Source: Moesziomyces globuligerus (lineage: Eukaryota; Basidiomycota; Ustilaginomycetes; Ustilaginales; Ustilaginaceae). Taken from it: a stretch of 64,000 nt of DNA. Below are positions 46,254 through 56,656 of the stretch, piece by piece. The DNA is taken from assembly GCA_030849465.1 (NCBI GenBank), contig JARVLF010000016.1, positions 558,001 through 622,000 of the forward strand, given 5' to 3'. The notes under the pieces were generated by a model. That model saw only the letters and a program-made list of their open reading frames with translations, was not told the origin of the DNA and did not search any database. The position numbers and the translations under genes are program-made. Position 1 is the stretch's first letter. Every line of letters begins with the position of its first letter.

Positions 46254-49163
46254 CTTTGTTGCGCTGAGGGTGATCGAGGAGGTGCGCTATTCTAGATAGC
46301 AAACGGCGGGATGTTCGAGAGGCTGGTGGTGGTGGCTGGGAGGAGAGATGTCGACAGCTCGTGACTTGATAAAGCAGATGCAAGCTGGGTCTCGTGTGGG
46401 GACAGGTGGGGGGGAATGATATGGCGCCACGTTGGAGGCGATGTACTGTCACAGGACCACACTGCGGCGATAACCGTGGGCGACAAATGGTGTTTGACAG
46501 CCGCCGCGAACTTTGCGGCTCAAATCACGCAAGCGACTCGGATTCTGCCACGCCTTCTTTTTCCGTGGGGGCTTGGTGGGCCGGAATACGGCTGACCGTG
46601 CGTGCCTCGTAAAATTTGCCGTGGCAAAAAAACGAGCTGCAGCGAACATGAAAAAAAGTGAGTAATGTGCCTGTCCCACCGTTCAGGGTCTCTGTGCGCG
46701 TCCGGGCTGTCCATCGCTAGGGAGTCAGCCATCGGACTTTAGCTTGGCACTGATGATTTTCGAGGCCGTTTGGACCGGGTCGCCTCGGGCGCGTGCGCCT
46801 CGCGCTCAGTGGCTGGCATCCTGGCTTGCTGTGACTTAGGCATCGGCGCCTGCTCACGTTGCCGATCTAGACGCCATGCATGCGAGCCAAATCTACAGGA
46901 CAGCAGGTGGCTCTGGCAAGACAATTGAGCGCACCGAGCCGACTTCATCCCAACCCAAAATCGTGAATCATCAAAGACAAGGCGAAGAGGCGAGCGTTGC
47001 AATGGCGTGCTTCGTCGTCGAAAGTGGCTGGAATGTGTCGAGGACAATGGGATCCGTGCAGATTTTCGACGATCCCAGAAAGTGCGCGTTCGAAATGACG
47101 GCACCTAAATGGTGCCGACAAAACCCCGAAGCCCCGATGCTAACACAATCGGGGTCAGGGATCGGACGCGAGCGACGAACTGCACGATGCGTGCTGGCAG
47201 GCCGAGCCGGCAGCTCTTCTCGGGCGGTTCGAATCCACCCACGGCCGTCCAGCACAACCAGCCACCCCGAGCCAGCTCTTCTCCGGAGGACGTCTGCTCT
47301 CATCACCGGTATCATCCACAAGGACAGTGACGTCGCCGCTGCGCCATGCGGCGCTCCGAGGGAGCAGCGGCACTCGGTAGTCGTACTGCCGAGCGACAGT
47401 CGCTTACAGCATGGCGCTCGAAGCGAATGGACGGTGGAAGCGACCTGTCGTCGTCGATCTAGTCACCGAATGCGCCGCGAGTGCGTGGCGAGTCGCCGGC
47501 ACCAGCCTTGCAGAAGCGACAGGCGCGCTCTGCTTCCATTAACCGATTCGGCACCCGTCGCATTCCACGAGACCGAAAAGCGATCCAAGGGCGTACAGCA
47601 TTGTCAAAGCAAAGAATGAGGCTAGTGCAAGTGAGAGCGGGCAAGCGTGGCAAGCGAAGCCGAGGCGAGGGCAGCGATCGGTCGAGCCAGTGGGATCTGG
47701 GCCTCTTTGTTCCGACGCGGGGTTCAGGCGACGCGCGCTGTCGATCCGCATAGCCGAGGTGATCTGCGTTGTGAGCTGTCAACAATGCTGGATTTCTCCC
47801 CCTTCTAAAATCACGACGCTCCGAGCGGGCAGCCCACATTCCACCTTCCTCCTGTCCGCCAACCGCAATGCTGCACGGAGTCGAGGCAACCTCAGCCCAG
47901 CTCGCACATGCTTTGCCCGCGGGAATCCATGAAAGCGAGCACGGTAGCCCACGCCTAGCTCGCCCGCGAGTGGGCTCACAGAATGCAGTTTCGCCTAGAC
48001 AGCGGACAACCATGCGCATTGCAATGGCCTCATGCAAGCCCTCGTGATGCTGGCAGAGCCTCTGCCATGTCGCAGTCAAAGCGAAGCCATGGCTTACGCC
48101 TGGACCGAGATGCAGAGTGCGAGCGCGCTAGGTGTGCAAGACCGAGGTCGGCCAAGTCGCGCAGCGATCAGATGCATTCATGATCTGCGACCCGCAGAGC
48201 AACGCCGTGGACACTCGCGCCGTGCGGTGACCCAGCGAAGCCGACCATCAGCACAGTGTCCGGTGCTGTAACCTGTGACGGCCGAGGAGGTTGCAGGCGC
48301 AACAAAAGGAAGGTGGAAAGTCGAGAAAAGAAGGGTTTGACTCGGACTTGGATCTGCGAGCTGTCCTATTTTTTCAAACTCAGGGCCAGCGCGGATCGCC
48401 CTCCCGTGGCCGGATGCCCTGGCGCTCCTGCCGCGCATGCAAAGTGTTGCTCTCGCCAACCTCCTCACTCGCCGCGTCGCAGTCTCTCGAAATTCGCCCT
48501 TTGACTTCCCGTTGTTGCACAAAGTGGTGCCTCGGGCATCACCACCCGCGTCAGCACCGCCCTGACCAGCGGTTCACGGCTCAGCCAGCCTGCCGTCGCC
48601 GTGCCGTGCCGTGGACTGCAGCACTGCAGATCCTTGGGTCTCCGCCGGGAACTCGTGCATTGGGTGTTGTTTTCTCTCTGGCGGCTTGCCACTTCGCGCC
48701 TCAGAGCCTCCCTCGCCGTACGCGCTGTGCCCCTCGCCTAGGATTGTCGCCCCACGAACACCTGTCCGGGCTGCCCTGCAATGCCCTGCTATGCCCTGCT
48801 AAGCCCTGCCCATCTGGGACGCTCTATGCGCCCTCGTAGCGGATTCGATTTGCCCCCTTCCCCTTTCTGAAACACCTGCCCTGTTCCTCCGCAGTCGAGG
48901 CGAAAGTCCCAGCTACAGTACGCTGCCAACGCTTGGTGGGTGAGAGTCTCATAAGGAACCCCTCCTCTGTCCTCTCCATCCCACCACCACCACCAACAAC
49001 CCCCTCTCCCCCTCTCCGACTCTACTCCCCACCCTTTCCCGGTCTCGTTTCCCAAGTCTCTCTGCCAGCCCAATCTCCCCCTGCAGCCTGCAGAACAATA
49101 CACTCTTTTTGATACTAGTCCCAGTCGCTCTCCTCTCGATCAGCTTGCATCCGACACACCACC
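46254..49163. other. Gene-poor region, about 2.9 kb
   Basis: It holds the promoters of CYS3 (minus) and of the secreted glycoprotein (plus). Frames up to 247 codons lack domains. A GGTTCGAATCC tRNA-like B-box at 47226 has no companion stem or A-box. Four 10-base units lie at 48771-48810. From about 48,960 the plus strand is very rich in C and T, a likely core promoter and leader of the next gene. Confidence 0.45.
48771..48810. repeat. Short tandem repeat, 10-base unit, four copies
   Basis: Units ctgccctgca, atgccctgct, atgccctgct and aagccctgcc follow each other without gaps. Confidence 0.6.
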
Positions 49164-50036
49164 ATGTACGCCAAGTCCGCTCTCCTCGCCCTGCTCGCCG
49201 GCGTCATTGGCGTCAGCGCCGGCTACGATCCGGCTCACATGCCCGCCAAGACCGACGCCCAGGGCGGTCAGACTGGCTACAATGACTGCCAGCAGCGCTA
49301 CGGTGCCTCGAACCCCAAGGCCAAGTGCCAGAACGTCTTTATCAACTCGGTCAAGGACTTCTGCCTCTGGGGTCCTCCCAACACCCAGACCTACGACAGC
49401 GTCGGCAACCTCGAGGCTGTCATGGTCGCCTACTGCATGAAGTCGGGCTACGGCACGCGTCTCATCCCCGACGGCACCATCAAGGGCGCCCACTTCCTCA
49501 AGACGCCTTCCTTCGTCCAGGTCACCGGCACGGGTGACTTCACCAAGATCCACATCCGCGCCGGCGACGAGGGCGGAGAGCTCGACCCTCACGGCGCCAC
49601 CGGCAGCGGCAACCCCGTCGGCGGCCACGTCTTCACCCGTGCCTTCACGGGCAACTGGGAGGAGCTCCCCGAGTGGCAGAACTTCATGTCGGCCAACGAG
49701 TACTGCTTCCGTGCGTGCCGTCAGGGTCCCTGGGCCAAGCAGTGGTGCCCGCACATCTACGACGTCATGGGCTGCATGTGGAACGAGCCCGCCAACTACG
49801 ACGTCGGCGTCTTTGAGCAGTGCGACGGCATCGAGGGCCAGTGGCCGGGTGTCTACTCGGGCTCCACCTGGTACCAGGGTGTCAAGCCCACGCCCGCCGC
49901 TCAGCCCGCGGGCAAGAGCTCCAACTGCCGATACTACCCCTCGATCTCGAACGGTCCGGCCGTCAAGACGCCCTCGAAGCGCTCCGTCATGGCCACCCAG
50001 GTCAAGCGCTCGCCCGAGTGGGAGGAGGAGCCCTAA
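49164..50036 (+). CDS. Secreted 'macrofage activating glycoprotein' family protein, 290 aa
   Basis: Intronless. Signal peptide MYAKSALLALLAGVIGVSAG; the mature part starts YDPAHMP. Family-typical blocks are FINSVKDFCLWGPPN, YCMKSGYGTRLIPDGTIKGA, FLKTPSFVQVTGTGDF, EGGELDPHGATGSGNPVGGH, FMSANEYCFRACRQG and HIYDVMGCMWNEPANY. Cysteines are regularly spaced and probably disulphide-bonded. Fungi annotate this family as macrofage activating glycoprotein; the biochemical function is unknown. The C-terminus carries two KR dibasic sites (272-273 and 281-282), then SPEWEEEP. The CT-rich leader and strong codon bias suggest high expression. Confidence 0.85.
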   Translation: MYAKSALLALLAGVIGVSAGYDPAHMPAKTDAQGGQTGYNDCQQRYGASNPKAKCQNVFINSVKDFCLWGPPNTQTYDSVGNLEAVMVAYCMKSGYGTRLIPDGTIKGAHFLKTPSFVQVTGTGDFTKIHIRAGDEGGELDPHGATGSGNPVGGHVFTRAFTGNWEELPEWQNFMSANEYCFRACRQGPWAKQWCPHIYDVMGCMWNEPANYDVGVFEQCDGIEGQWPGVYSGSTWYQGVKPTPAAQPAGKSSNCRYYPSISNGPAVKTPSKRSVMATQVKRSPEWEEEP

Positions 50037-50513
50037 ATGCGCTTCGCCTCACCCTGACGCCTTGCCTACGTACCCCTCCTGGTCGCTCCTTTTTAAAGTC
50101 GAGCGCGCTGTCTTCTCATGTCCATGTCCATAGCAACCACGATCGCAATCACCATCCCCGTCCCGCATATGCTGTTGAACGCCGCCAACGTCTGTGAAGA
50201 GGCGAAAAAACCAATAAATGTTAGAGCCCGTGGCGGCAAGCGGAGCACGCCAAGGGTTGAGGGCTGAGGGCTGAGGGCGGAGGGCTGCACTTTCCTCCAC
50301 TCGGCAGAATGAGGAAATGCACGGGCTTGGCGTCAGCAAAAAAAATCAAGGTTGCGGGTCGAATGCGGACAGGCCGGGATGCATGCATGCCTGCAAGCAT
50401 GCCGGATTCCCGCCCCTATCGAACCCGCTAGCGTCTGGCTTCTTGAGCCGCCACATCCTTGACGGCGGACCATCACTCGAACGCATCGCAAGCAAAGAAA
50501 CGTATAGACGACC
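50037..50513. other. Intergenic between the glycoprotein and the exopolyphosphatase
   Basis: 477 bases with no gene. It contains four 7-base tandem units (50259-50286) and repeated GCATGC/TGCATG motifs near 50380-50405. Confidence 0.5.
50259..50286. repeat. Short tandem repeat, GAGGGCT unit, four copies
   Basis: Four contiguous 7-mers, the third ending in G instead of T. Confidence 0.6.
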
Positions 50514-52019
50514 ATGGTATCGCTCTGGGCCAAGAAGGGAAGGCTGGGCGTCGCTGCTGCTGTGGCAGTGGCTCTTGCGGCTGGGCTCACCCACGCCCGC
50601 GCTCTGCCTCGACAAGAGGCGGTCTTTGCAGTCCAGGATCAAGTCGCACAGACTTCCTTCGTGGATGAGCCTCGCGTGGTCGACCCGTCCGCATCTTTCC
50701 AGGCTACGGTGGAGACGTTTGCCGATGGAGCGATGCGGCCGGCGGACTACTGGGCTGCCGAGGAAGGTGTGGGGCATTTCTCGGAATGGTCCAAGGCGAC
50801 CAAGCACGCCTTCATCGCCGACTGGGCGGCAGGCAAGGCGAACGAATGGACCATCGTCATGGGCAACGAAGGTGGCGATCTCGACTCGATGGCAGCGGCG
50901 CTCACGTGGGCCTACCATCTGGCGCACTCGACGCTGCACCATCCGCAGCCGCGCAAGGCCGTCGCGCTCCTCCAGACGCCGCTCGACGCGCTCGATCTCC
51001 GGCCGGAAAACAAGGTCGCGCTGGACAACTCCAAGATGAGCTCGGGCCACCGCGATCTGCTGACGATCGACGAGCTGCCCGCTCATCCCAAGGAGATCGC
51101 CAAGCAGATCCGAGGCATCGTCCTCGTCGACCACCCTCTGCCGTTGAGCGTCTGGGTAGGCGCCAAGGTCGTCGGCATCATCGACCATCACGCCGACCGC
51201 GGCGTTGCACCGCATGCCAATCCAAGGATCTTCGAGCCCGTCGCAAGCTGCACTACGCTCGTGGCTCGACAGATGCTGGACGAGCTCGAGGCCATCCCGG
51301 GCCCTCCCGAGGGGCCGGGGGAGTACCACATGCCGCATGAGCTGCTCGAGCTCATGCTCGACGCCATTGCCATCGATTCGGATGGTCTGAATCCGAAAAA
51401 GTCGACACAGACCGATGCGGATGTCGCTGCGCGCGTTCTGGCTCGAAGCAACTGGCGCAACGAAAGCTTGAAGCAGGTCATGGATCGGCTCGACAAGGAG
51501 CTCGGCGAGGCTAAGCGCGATCTCTCGCACCTGAGCGTACGCGATCTGCTGCGTCGTGACTGGAAGGGCGATGTCGTCGCGACAGTCGATCCCGCTACGC
51601 CGGATATTCATCTCGGCTTTGCCTCTACGCCGGTTTCGATCGACGACCAGATCCAGCGCACGGATCGCCAGACGCTCGCCGACTGGTTCCGCGTCGAACG
51701 TCGCTGGACCGCCGAGATCCGCGCCGACGTCAGCCTCTGCCTCAACAAGTACAAGGACTCGAACGGCGACAAGCTGCGCGAGATCGTGCTCACCGTCCGT
51801 CACGACCACCGCATCAACCGTTCCCAGGCCGACGACCTCTTCCGCATCATCAGCACCGCCCTCAAGCACAACTTTGACCTCGAACAACATCCAAAGATGA
51901 ACCACATCGCCGGCAAGAAGCGTCGCCAGATGGTCTGGATCCATCGACAGAAGAACGCCGGCCGCAAAATCGTCCGCCCCATCGTAGAGCGCGCCGTCAA
52001 AGCTTGGATCTCACCCTGA
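50514..52019 (+). CDS. PPX1: DHH-family exopolyphosphatase (Ppx1-like) with N-terminal secretory-type segment, 501 aa
   Basis: Intronless. Residues 1-30 read as a signal peptide or anchor: KKGR, then a hydrophobic core GVAAAVAVALAAGLTHA. The enzymatic part starts near residue 90. Motifs: GNEGGDLDS (117-125; canonical GNxxxDxDS), VLVDHP, the DHH motif GIIDHHAD, and AIAIDSDGLNPKK near residue 290. A DHHA2 domain spans the C-terminal third. Yeast Ppx1 (about 400 aa) cuts terminal phosphate from polyphosphate in the cytosol and lacks such an N-terminus; here about 100 extra residues precede the core. The location (vacuole, ER or outside) is therefore open. Its stop is 122 bases from that of the VTT gene. 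Confidence 0.85.
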   Translation: MVSLWAKKGRLGVAAAVAVALAAGLTHARALPRQEAVFAVQDQVAQTSFVDEPRVVDPSASFQATVETFADGAMRPADYWAAEEGVGHFSEWSKATKHAFIADWAAGKANEWTIVMGNEGGDLDSMAAALTWAYHLAHSTLHHPQPRKAVALLQTPLDALDLRPENKVALDNSKMSSGHRDLLTIDELPAHPKEIAKQIRGIVLVDHPLPLSVWVGAKVVGIIDHHADRGVAPHANPRIFEPVASCTTLVARQMLDELEAIPGPPEGPGEYHMPHELLELMLDAIAIDSDGLNPKKSTQTDADVAARVLARSNWRNESLKQVMDRLDKELGEAKRDLSHLSVRDLLRRDWKGDVVATVDPATPDIHLGFASTPVSIDDQIQRTDRQTLADWFRVERRWTAEIRADVSLCLNKYKDSNGDKLREIVLTVRHDHRINRSQADDLFRIISTALKHNFDLEQHPKMNHIAGKKRRQMVWIHRQKNAGRKIVRPIVERAVKAWISP

Positions 52020-52141
52020 TCTACCTAGATGCAACCCGGCTCAAGCCGCACACGCGCGAGTGAGGCTCTGCGAACTCTCTGCATGTAAGATGTCGTTGCT
52101 CGGTCGTGTAACTTAAGATCATGATGCGTGGAAAGAAGGAA

Positions 52142-54577
52142 TCACAGCCAAGCGCTGCGGCGGCCGCCTGCACCGAAAGCGGTGTGATTCGACGTCGACG
52201 AGTCGAGCAACTCGAGCGGCACAGTCTCCGTCGGAAGCTTGTCCGCCTTGGACGCATGCTGCAGGATGCGCGAAGAGCGTCGAGAAGCGGGTCGATCCGA
52301 CTCCTCGTCATCGACGCCGTCGTCGTCCGCATCGTTGGCATCGACGGGCTGATATCCATCCGCCTGCGCCTGCTGCTGCTGTCGATGCTTGAGATACCTG
52401 CTGAGCAGCATAGGCAACAGACTGGCGATGGAGAGCAGCACGAGCTTGAGCACCATCTCGCGGTTCCAGATGCGATCGACGATGGCGCGCATCCCGCCGC
52501 CGGCGCTGCTCGCCGCCTTGTCCTTGAGCCCGCCCACGGTATCGTTGTCAGAGACCGGCAGCGCCTCGACGATCTCCTGGAGCAAGTCGCCCACCTGGCA
52601 CGTGACAAAGTTCCAGGGGATGGAACCGACGGCGAGCGTGCCTGCGTAGGGGAGGAGCGGAACGCCGAGCACGCCACAGGCGATGTTCATCAGCCCGTAC
52701 GGCACGATCGGAAGCACGCGAAGCACGAGGAGGTAGGTCCAGACGTTGCCGTCGGCGTTCTTGTGCGGGGTGGACAGCATGACGCTGCGACCCGACGCCC
52801 TCGCGCGCCCTGGCGAGAGCGCACGGCGCATCGCATCCAGCGGCTTGGCGAGACCGGGCAACGACGTGATGAGCGGTGCGAGCGGGGCCGAGAGCAGGTA
52901 GCAGAAGACGCCGCCGACGGCGGTGAGCACCGAGGTATACAGCGTTCCCGAATAGGTGCCGTACATGGCGCCGAAGACGACGTTCATGATGAGACTGCCT
53001 GGGACGGTGAACGACTGCTTCCAGGTGAAGAAGGTGCCGAGCACGACGAGCGTGTGCACAAAGGCGCGCGAGCTGCTCTGCGAGTACGCCTTGAGGCTGG
53101 TTGCGAGCTGCTTGATCTCGGCGAGCGTGAGGCTGGTGATGTGCTTGGGCAGCGTGAGCGGGAGCGTCGAGAGCATGAAGACGATGCAGCACGTCGAGGC
53201 GGCAAAGATGGCGAACAGAAATGCGAGCCGCGGCAAGAAGGGTCGGAGGTTGGGCATCGAGAGCCGCCACGAGCTCAGGTTGATCTGGATGCGGGGCAGC
53301 AGCGCCAGGAGCGTCTTGCCCGCGCTCTCGATGCGGTAGGTGTCGACGTCAAACAGGTTGTAGGTGCGCGAAGGCTCGATGCCCGATGCGGTCGTCGACG
53401 ATGTGGGCGTGGTGGAGCGACTGCCAGCCGCGGCGCCCGAGACGAGGTGCGAGGGCAATATGCCTTGGTAGACGCTGGTCGAGTCGGGGCGGGTGGGTGG
53501 TGAGAATGCGCGGCTGCTGGCGACGGGCGAGGTGACGTTGGAGGTCGTGAGTGGCGGGGTGAAGGGCCACTGTGCCATGCTCGGGGGTGTGATGCGGTTG
53601 CGCTCGTCCAAGTCTGCCTGTGCAGCGTCGGCGGCTGCCTGTGCGGCGCTCCACTGGTGCTTGGGCGCGCCGGGATGCCTGACTGCGTGTTTCGGGACAA
53701 GGTGTTGGCGGAAGGCGTTGACGTACTGCTGGTACTCGCTCTGCTCGTCCGGATCGCTGGTGGGGGTGAGCGGCGGACTGTCTTCGTTGAGGCCGATCAG
53801 ACCGTTGGGCGCGGCGGGACGTGCGGAGGGCATGACGAGCGGTTGTGGGCGCACGGCAGGTCGTTGAGAACGCGAGGACTCGTCGTCCAGCATCGCGGGA
53901 CCCTCGGTTTGCGGCGTAGTGGACGCGCTGCCTGGAGCGGAAGCGGAGACGCCGCCGGTGAAGGAAGAGAGAAACGAGCGCAACGTGGCGAGTCGCGGCC
54001 GATTGAACGAATTGATAGGCGCGGACTTTTTCTTGCGAGACTCGGAGGACTGTGACGAGGAGGAGGACTGGGAGGCGCCGCTTGCGGAGCGCGGACGTGT
54101 GGCCGCATGGGTTGACGACGTGCCTGCTGAGGATTCTGCTTCTGAAATGAGCTGCAGACCCTGACCTAAGCTCGACATGGTTCTGTCGCGCTCGACGTCT
54201 GCCCTTCGCCATTGAGGAGTGCTGGCGGAAAGCGTAAAGTCCGGGGTGCCCGGGCCGCGATCGAGTCCGCCATCGGGACCGATCTGTAGGGAGGAGAGAG
54301 TGGATCTGGAGAGTTGGGAGACGGGCACGGCATTGGAAGAGACGGAGCGCGTTCGTGCGCGGTTGGCACGACCCTTGCGTGCCGAGGAGGAGGAGCTGGA
54401 GGCGGCGGCCGACGATGCGATCGACGAGTGTGCATCGACCAGGTCGGTTGGATCGGCAACGGGATGGACGTGTGCGACATGTGCGGTCGGATCGGAGCTC
54501 TGCGAGGTTGGATGATCGGTCACGGAGCGCAAGAGCCTTGGCGGCGAGGCCGGACTCGGAACGGGTTGTCCTTCCAT
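52142..54577 (-). CDS. VTT/DedA-domain membrane protein (TMEM41/Tvp38-like), 811 aa
   Basis: ATG at 54577. The first 420 residues are disordered (Ser/Pro/Thr-rich). A membrane region then starts with LAFLFAIFAASTCCIVFMLS. The VTT core has FTVPGSLIMNVVFGAMYGTY (the family's PGs...N...G..yG pattern), a hydrophobic TAVGGVFCYLLSAPLAPLI stretch, and LLVLRVLPIVPYGLMNIACG followed by GTLAVGSIPWNFVTCQVGDL. A final membrane segment (MVLKLVLLSIASLLPMLLS) precedes an acidic, Ser-rich tail. VTT proteins include TMEM41B/VMP1 scramblases and yeast Tvp38; the R..P..PYGL..IACG pattern fits both. The disordered N-terminus is far longer than usual. A 460-codon plus-strand frame over the 3' half is a shadow. 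Confidence 0.82.
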   Translation of the reverse strand: MEGQPVPSPASPPRLLRSVTDHPTSQSSDPTAHVAHVHPVADPTDLVDAHSSIASSAAASSSSSSARKGRANRARTRSVSSNAVPVSQLSRSTLSSLQIGPDGGLDRGPGTPDFTLSASTPQWRRADVERDRTMSSLGQGLQLISEAESSAGTSSTHAATRPRSASGASQSSSSSQSSESRKKKSAPINSFNRPRLATLRSFLSSFTGGVSASAPGSASTTPQTEGPAMLDDESSRSQRPAVRPQPLVMPSARPAAPNGLIGLNEDSPPLTPTSDPDEQSEYQQYVNAFRQHLVPKHAVRHPGAPKHQWSAAQAAADAAQADLDERNRITPPSMAQWPFTPPLTTSNVTSPVASSRAFSPPTRPDSTSVYQGILPSHLVSGAAAGSRSTTPTSSTTASGIEPSRTYNLFDVDTYRIESAGKTLLALLPRIQINLSSWRLSMPNLRPFLPRLAFLFAIFAASTCCIVFMLSTLPLTLPKHITSLTLAEIKQLATSLKAYSQSSSRAFVHTLVVLGTFFTWKQSFTVPGSLIMNVVFGAMYGTYSGTLYTSVLTAVGGVFCYLLSAPLAPLITSLPGLAKPLDAMRRALSPGRARASGRSVMLSTPHKNADGNVWTYLLVLRVLPIVPYGLMNIACGVLGVPLLPYAGTLAVGSIPWNFVTCQVGDLLQEIVEALPVSDNDTVGGLKDKAASSAGGGMRAIVDRIWNREMVLKLVLLSIASLLPMLLSRYLKHRQQQQAQADGYQPVDANDADDDGVDDEESDRPASRRSSRILQHASKADKLPTETVPLELLDSSTSNHTAFGAGGRRSAWL

Positions 54578-56656
54578 GGTGAGGAGTCTTGTGGATGGGG
54601 TTGCGCGCGCCGTCCGGCCGGTCGAGGGTCACCGGCGGTTGGGTTGGACGGCCAGAGGGTACGGCGTCGTCGAGGATGCTAATTCGCGAGCATGATGGAT
54701 CGCGGATGAGACGAGCGTGGAGACGTTGAGCCTATGGCAGTTGTGGATGGGGTCGTGAGGATGGATGCTCGCAAAGTGGATCCAGGGCCTCGGCGGCCTG
54801 GGTCGAGTGGGATGCCAAGCATGCACCGCCGCTTGCGCCTTGACTACGGCCCAGCCGAGTGCCGTCCCGCGGAGGTGGACAAGCGTGAGCAGCGCTTACG
54901 CTCTCTCGAGGCTGAATTTTTGCCTTTCTCTCTGGAAAAAAAGGCGCTCGCCCCTGCCGCTGGCCTGCCTCGGAAATGCCATTCCGGTCGAGTTTCAAGG
55001 CTGGACATGCACACGTCTGAAATGCAGACACGCGCGCCGCCTGGCACGCGTGTCTGCCCGCCCTCGTCTCGCTTTCTCCGACGGCAGTTGCTAATTCCCG
55101 AGCGGGCGCTTACATGCGCTCTCGGAACACTCGCAATAGCGTCACGCCAGGCACCTGCCACCCTCGCAGCGACATTGCCTTTCTGCAAGCGGATCTTGCG
55201 CCTGCAACGCCAAGATGGAGACTCTGGCACGTCTTGGAGTTTGAACGGCGGGCGAGGCATCCGGCGGCGGGGCTCTTGGTGGTCCAAGTGCGAGCGAGGC
55301 GGACGAAATGCGGTGACGTGAGCTTGCACCGGTCGATCGGCGTTCGTCACGGGCGGACTGCAAAATCACGCCCGTGTCCGTGGAGATGCGTTGGCGATCG
55401 GCGATTGGGGCAGCACATTGTCATTCTCCCGATTTCGCTTTTTTTTTGGCACAAGAATATAAAGGTCTAACACGTAAATACCTTGATTCAGTCCATTGCA
55501 GCCACGGCTTGTGCCTCTCATTCGCCATCGAGGGCAAGTGGGGGTGAGGTGTATCTTCTGCATCGGTCGACGGGCGGATGTGGTCTTAGGACGGAAGGTG
55601 GCGGCCCGCAGCGCCGCTTTATCCGCCGATGCGAAGCGTCGAGGGCGCACGCGTTTGCACACTTGCCGTTTATGGTAACCCTCATCGCTGCTCGGCCGCA
55701 GGGTAATGTGATCTCGTCGGCCGTGCTCAAGGATTTGGCGGCCTCGCGAGGCTCGTCCTCGTCGGCGCTCATGGTGGCTGGCGATGCTCTGGCTGGCTTG
55801 ATAAGGACGCCCTGCTCACCACATGGCCCGCACTCGGCCTCGTCTTCCCAATCCACCACCATCTCAAGTCTTGATCTCGGATTTGTAAGTGTCGAATGGC
55901 ACGGCCGATGGCGAAATCGTCTCGCACCTCGGCGAGTGCATCTGCCCGTAGCCACCGGCAGAAAGTGGAGAGAACAAGTGCAAACACGAGACTGCGAGTC
56001 GAGCTGTTCGACTCTTGCTTGTGATTCGCACAACCGCAATCGCAACCGCAAAGGCCACACACGTTCGCAGCGGGAGTGCAGTATGAATGCAGATCCGACT
56101 AACTGTCGCGCCTTTTCACCCAAAGCACAGTTCCTGTCTGGGCCACGACGACACGGGTCTCAAACCACACGAAGAAACAAGGTTGGTTGCTCTACCCTCG
56201 CTTGCCAGGAGAGTTGGAAGAGGAGGAAAAAAAAACCAGGGTCCTCAACTCACCTCGCTAGGATCTTCCCGCGCTCGCGTTGGCTCGCCTCTGCGCTCTG
56301 CTCTTTCATAATTCGCCACAGACGCGTTCCGATTAGGTACAACAGCCCACATCTTCCCGAATCGACTCGCTATCCGCCCAATCGTCAAATTTCTTCGCCT
56401 GCCAACCAACAAGTTTTTTGGGACCTCGTCCAGCTCTCTCCGCCGCGCTGCACTGACTCGACCCAAGCCACCCGTAAAGCACAGCAAGCCGACGCCAGTC
56501 TCCGCATCGGCCAAGTCGCCAGCCAATCCGTGCGCACTCTCCAGAGCCAGCCCACGTACCGCAAACGTCTCGCCCCCAGGCTCTAGGCTCTTCTTGAATC
56601 CCTGCCCCACTCACGCCCCGTCCTTCGCCACCACCAACCCCCCCACTTCGTCTTCC
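54578..56656. other. Gene-poor region between VTT and SHMT genes, with a doubtful small gene
   Basis: 2.1 kb. A possible two-exon frame on the plus strand (55672-55884 plus 55962-56024, 91 aa) has a GTAAGT donor and CAG acceptor in phase, but the minus strand also offers a coding-like 114-codon frame at 55518-55862. Neither has a known domain. The last 300 bases are the CT-rich SHMT leader. Confidence 0.4.

Noticed and set aside
45033..46295. 420-codon plus-strand frame over CYS3
   Set aside because: Low-complexity antisense shadow of a well-supported enzyme gene.
47225..47240. GGTTCGAATCC B-box of a tRNA gene
   Set aside because: The T-stem has a mismatch, and no A-box or complementary 5' acceptor strand lies upstream.
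52121..53503. 460-codon plus-strand frame over the VTT gene
   Set aside because: Arg/Glu-rich shadow; no family features.
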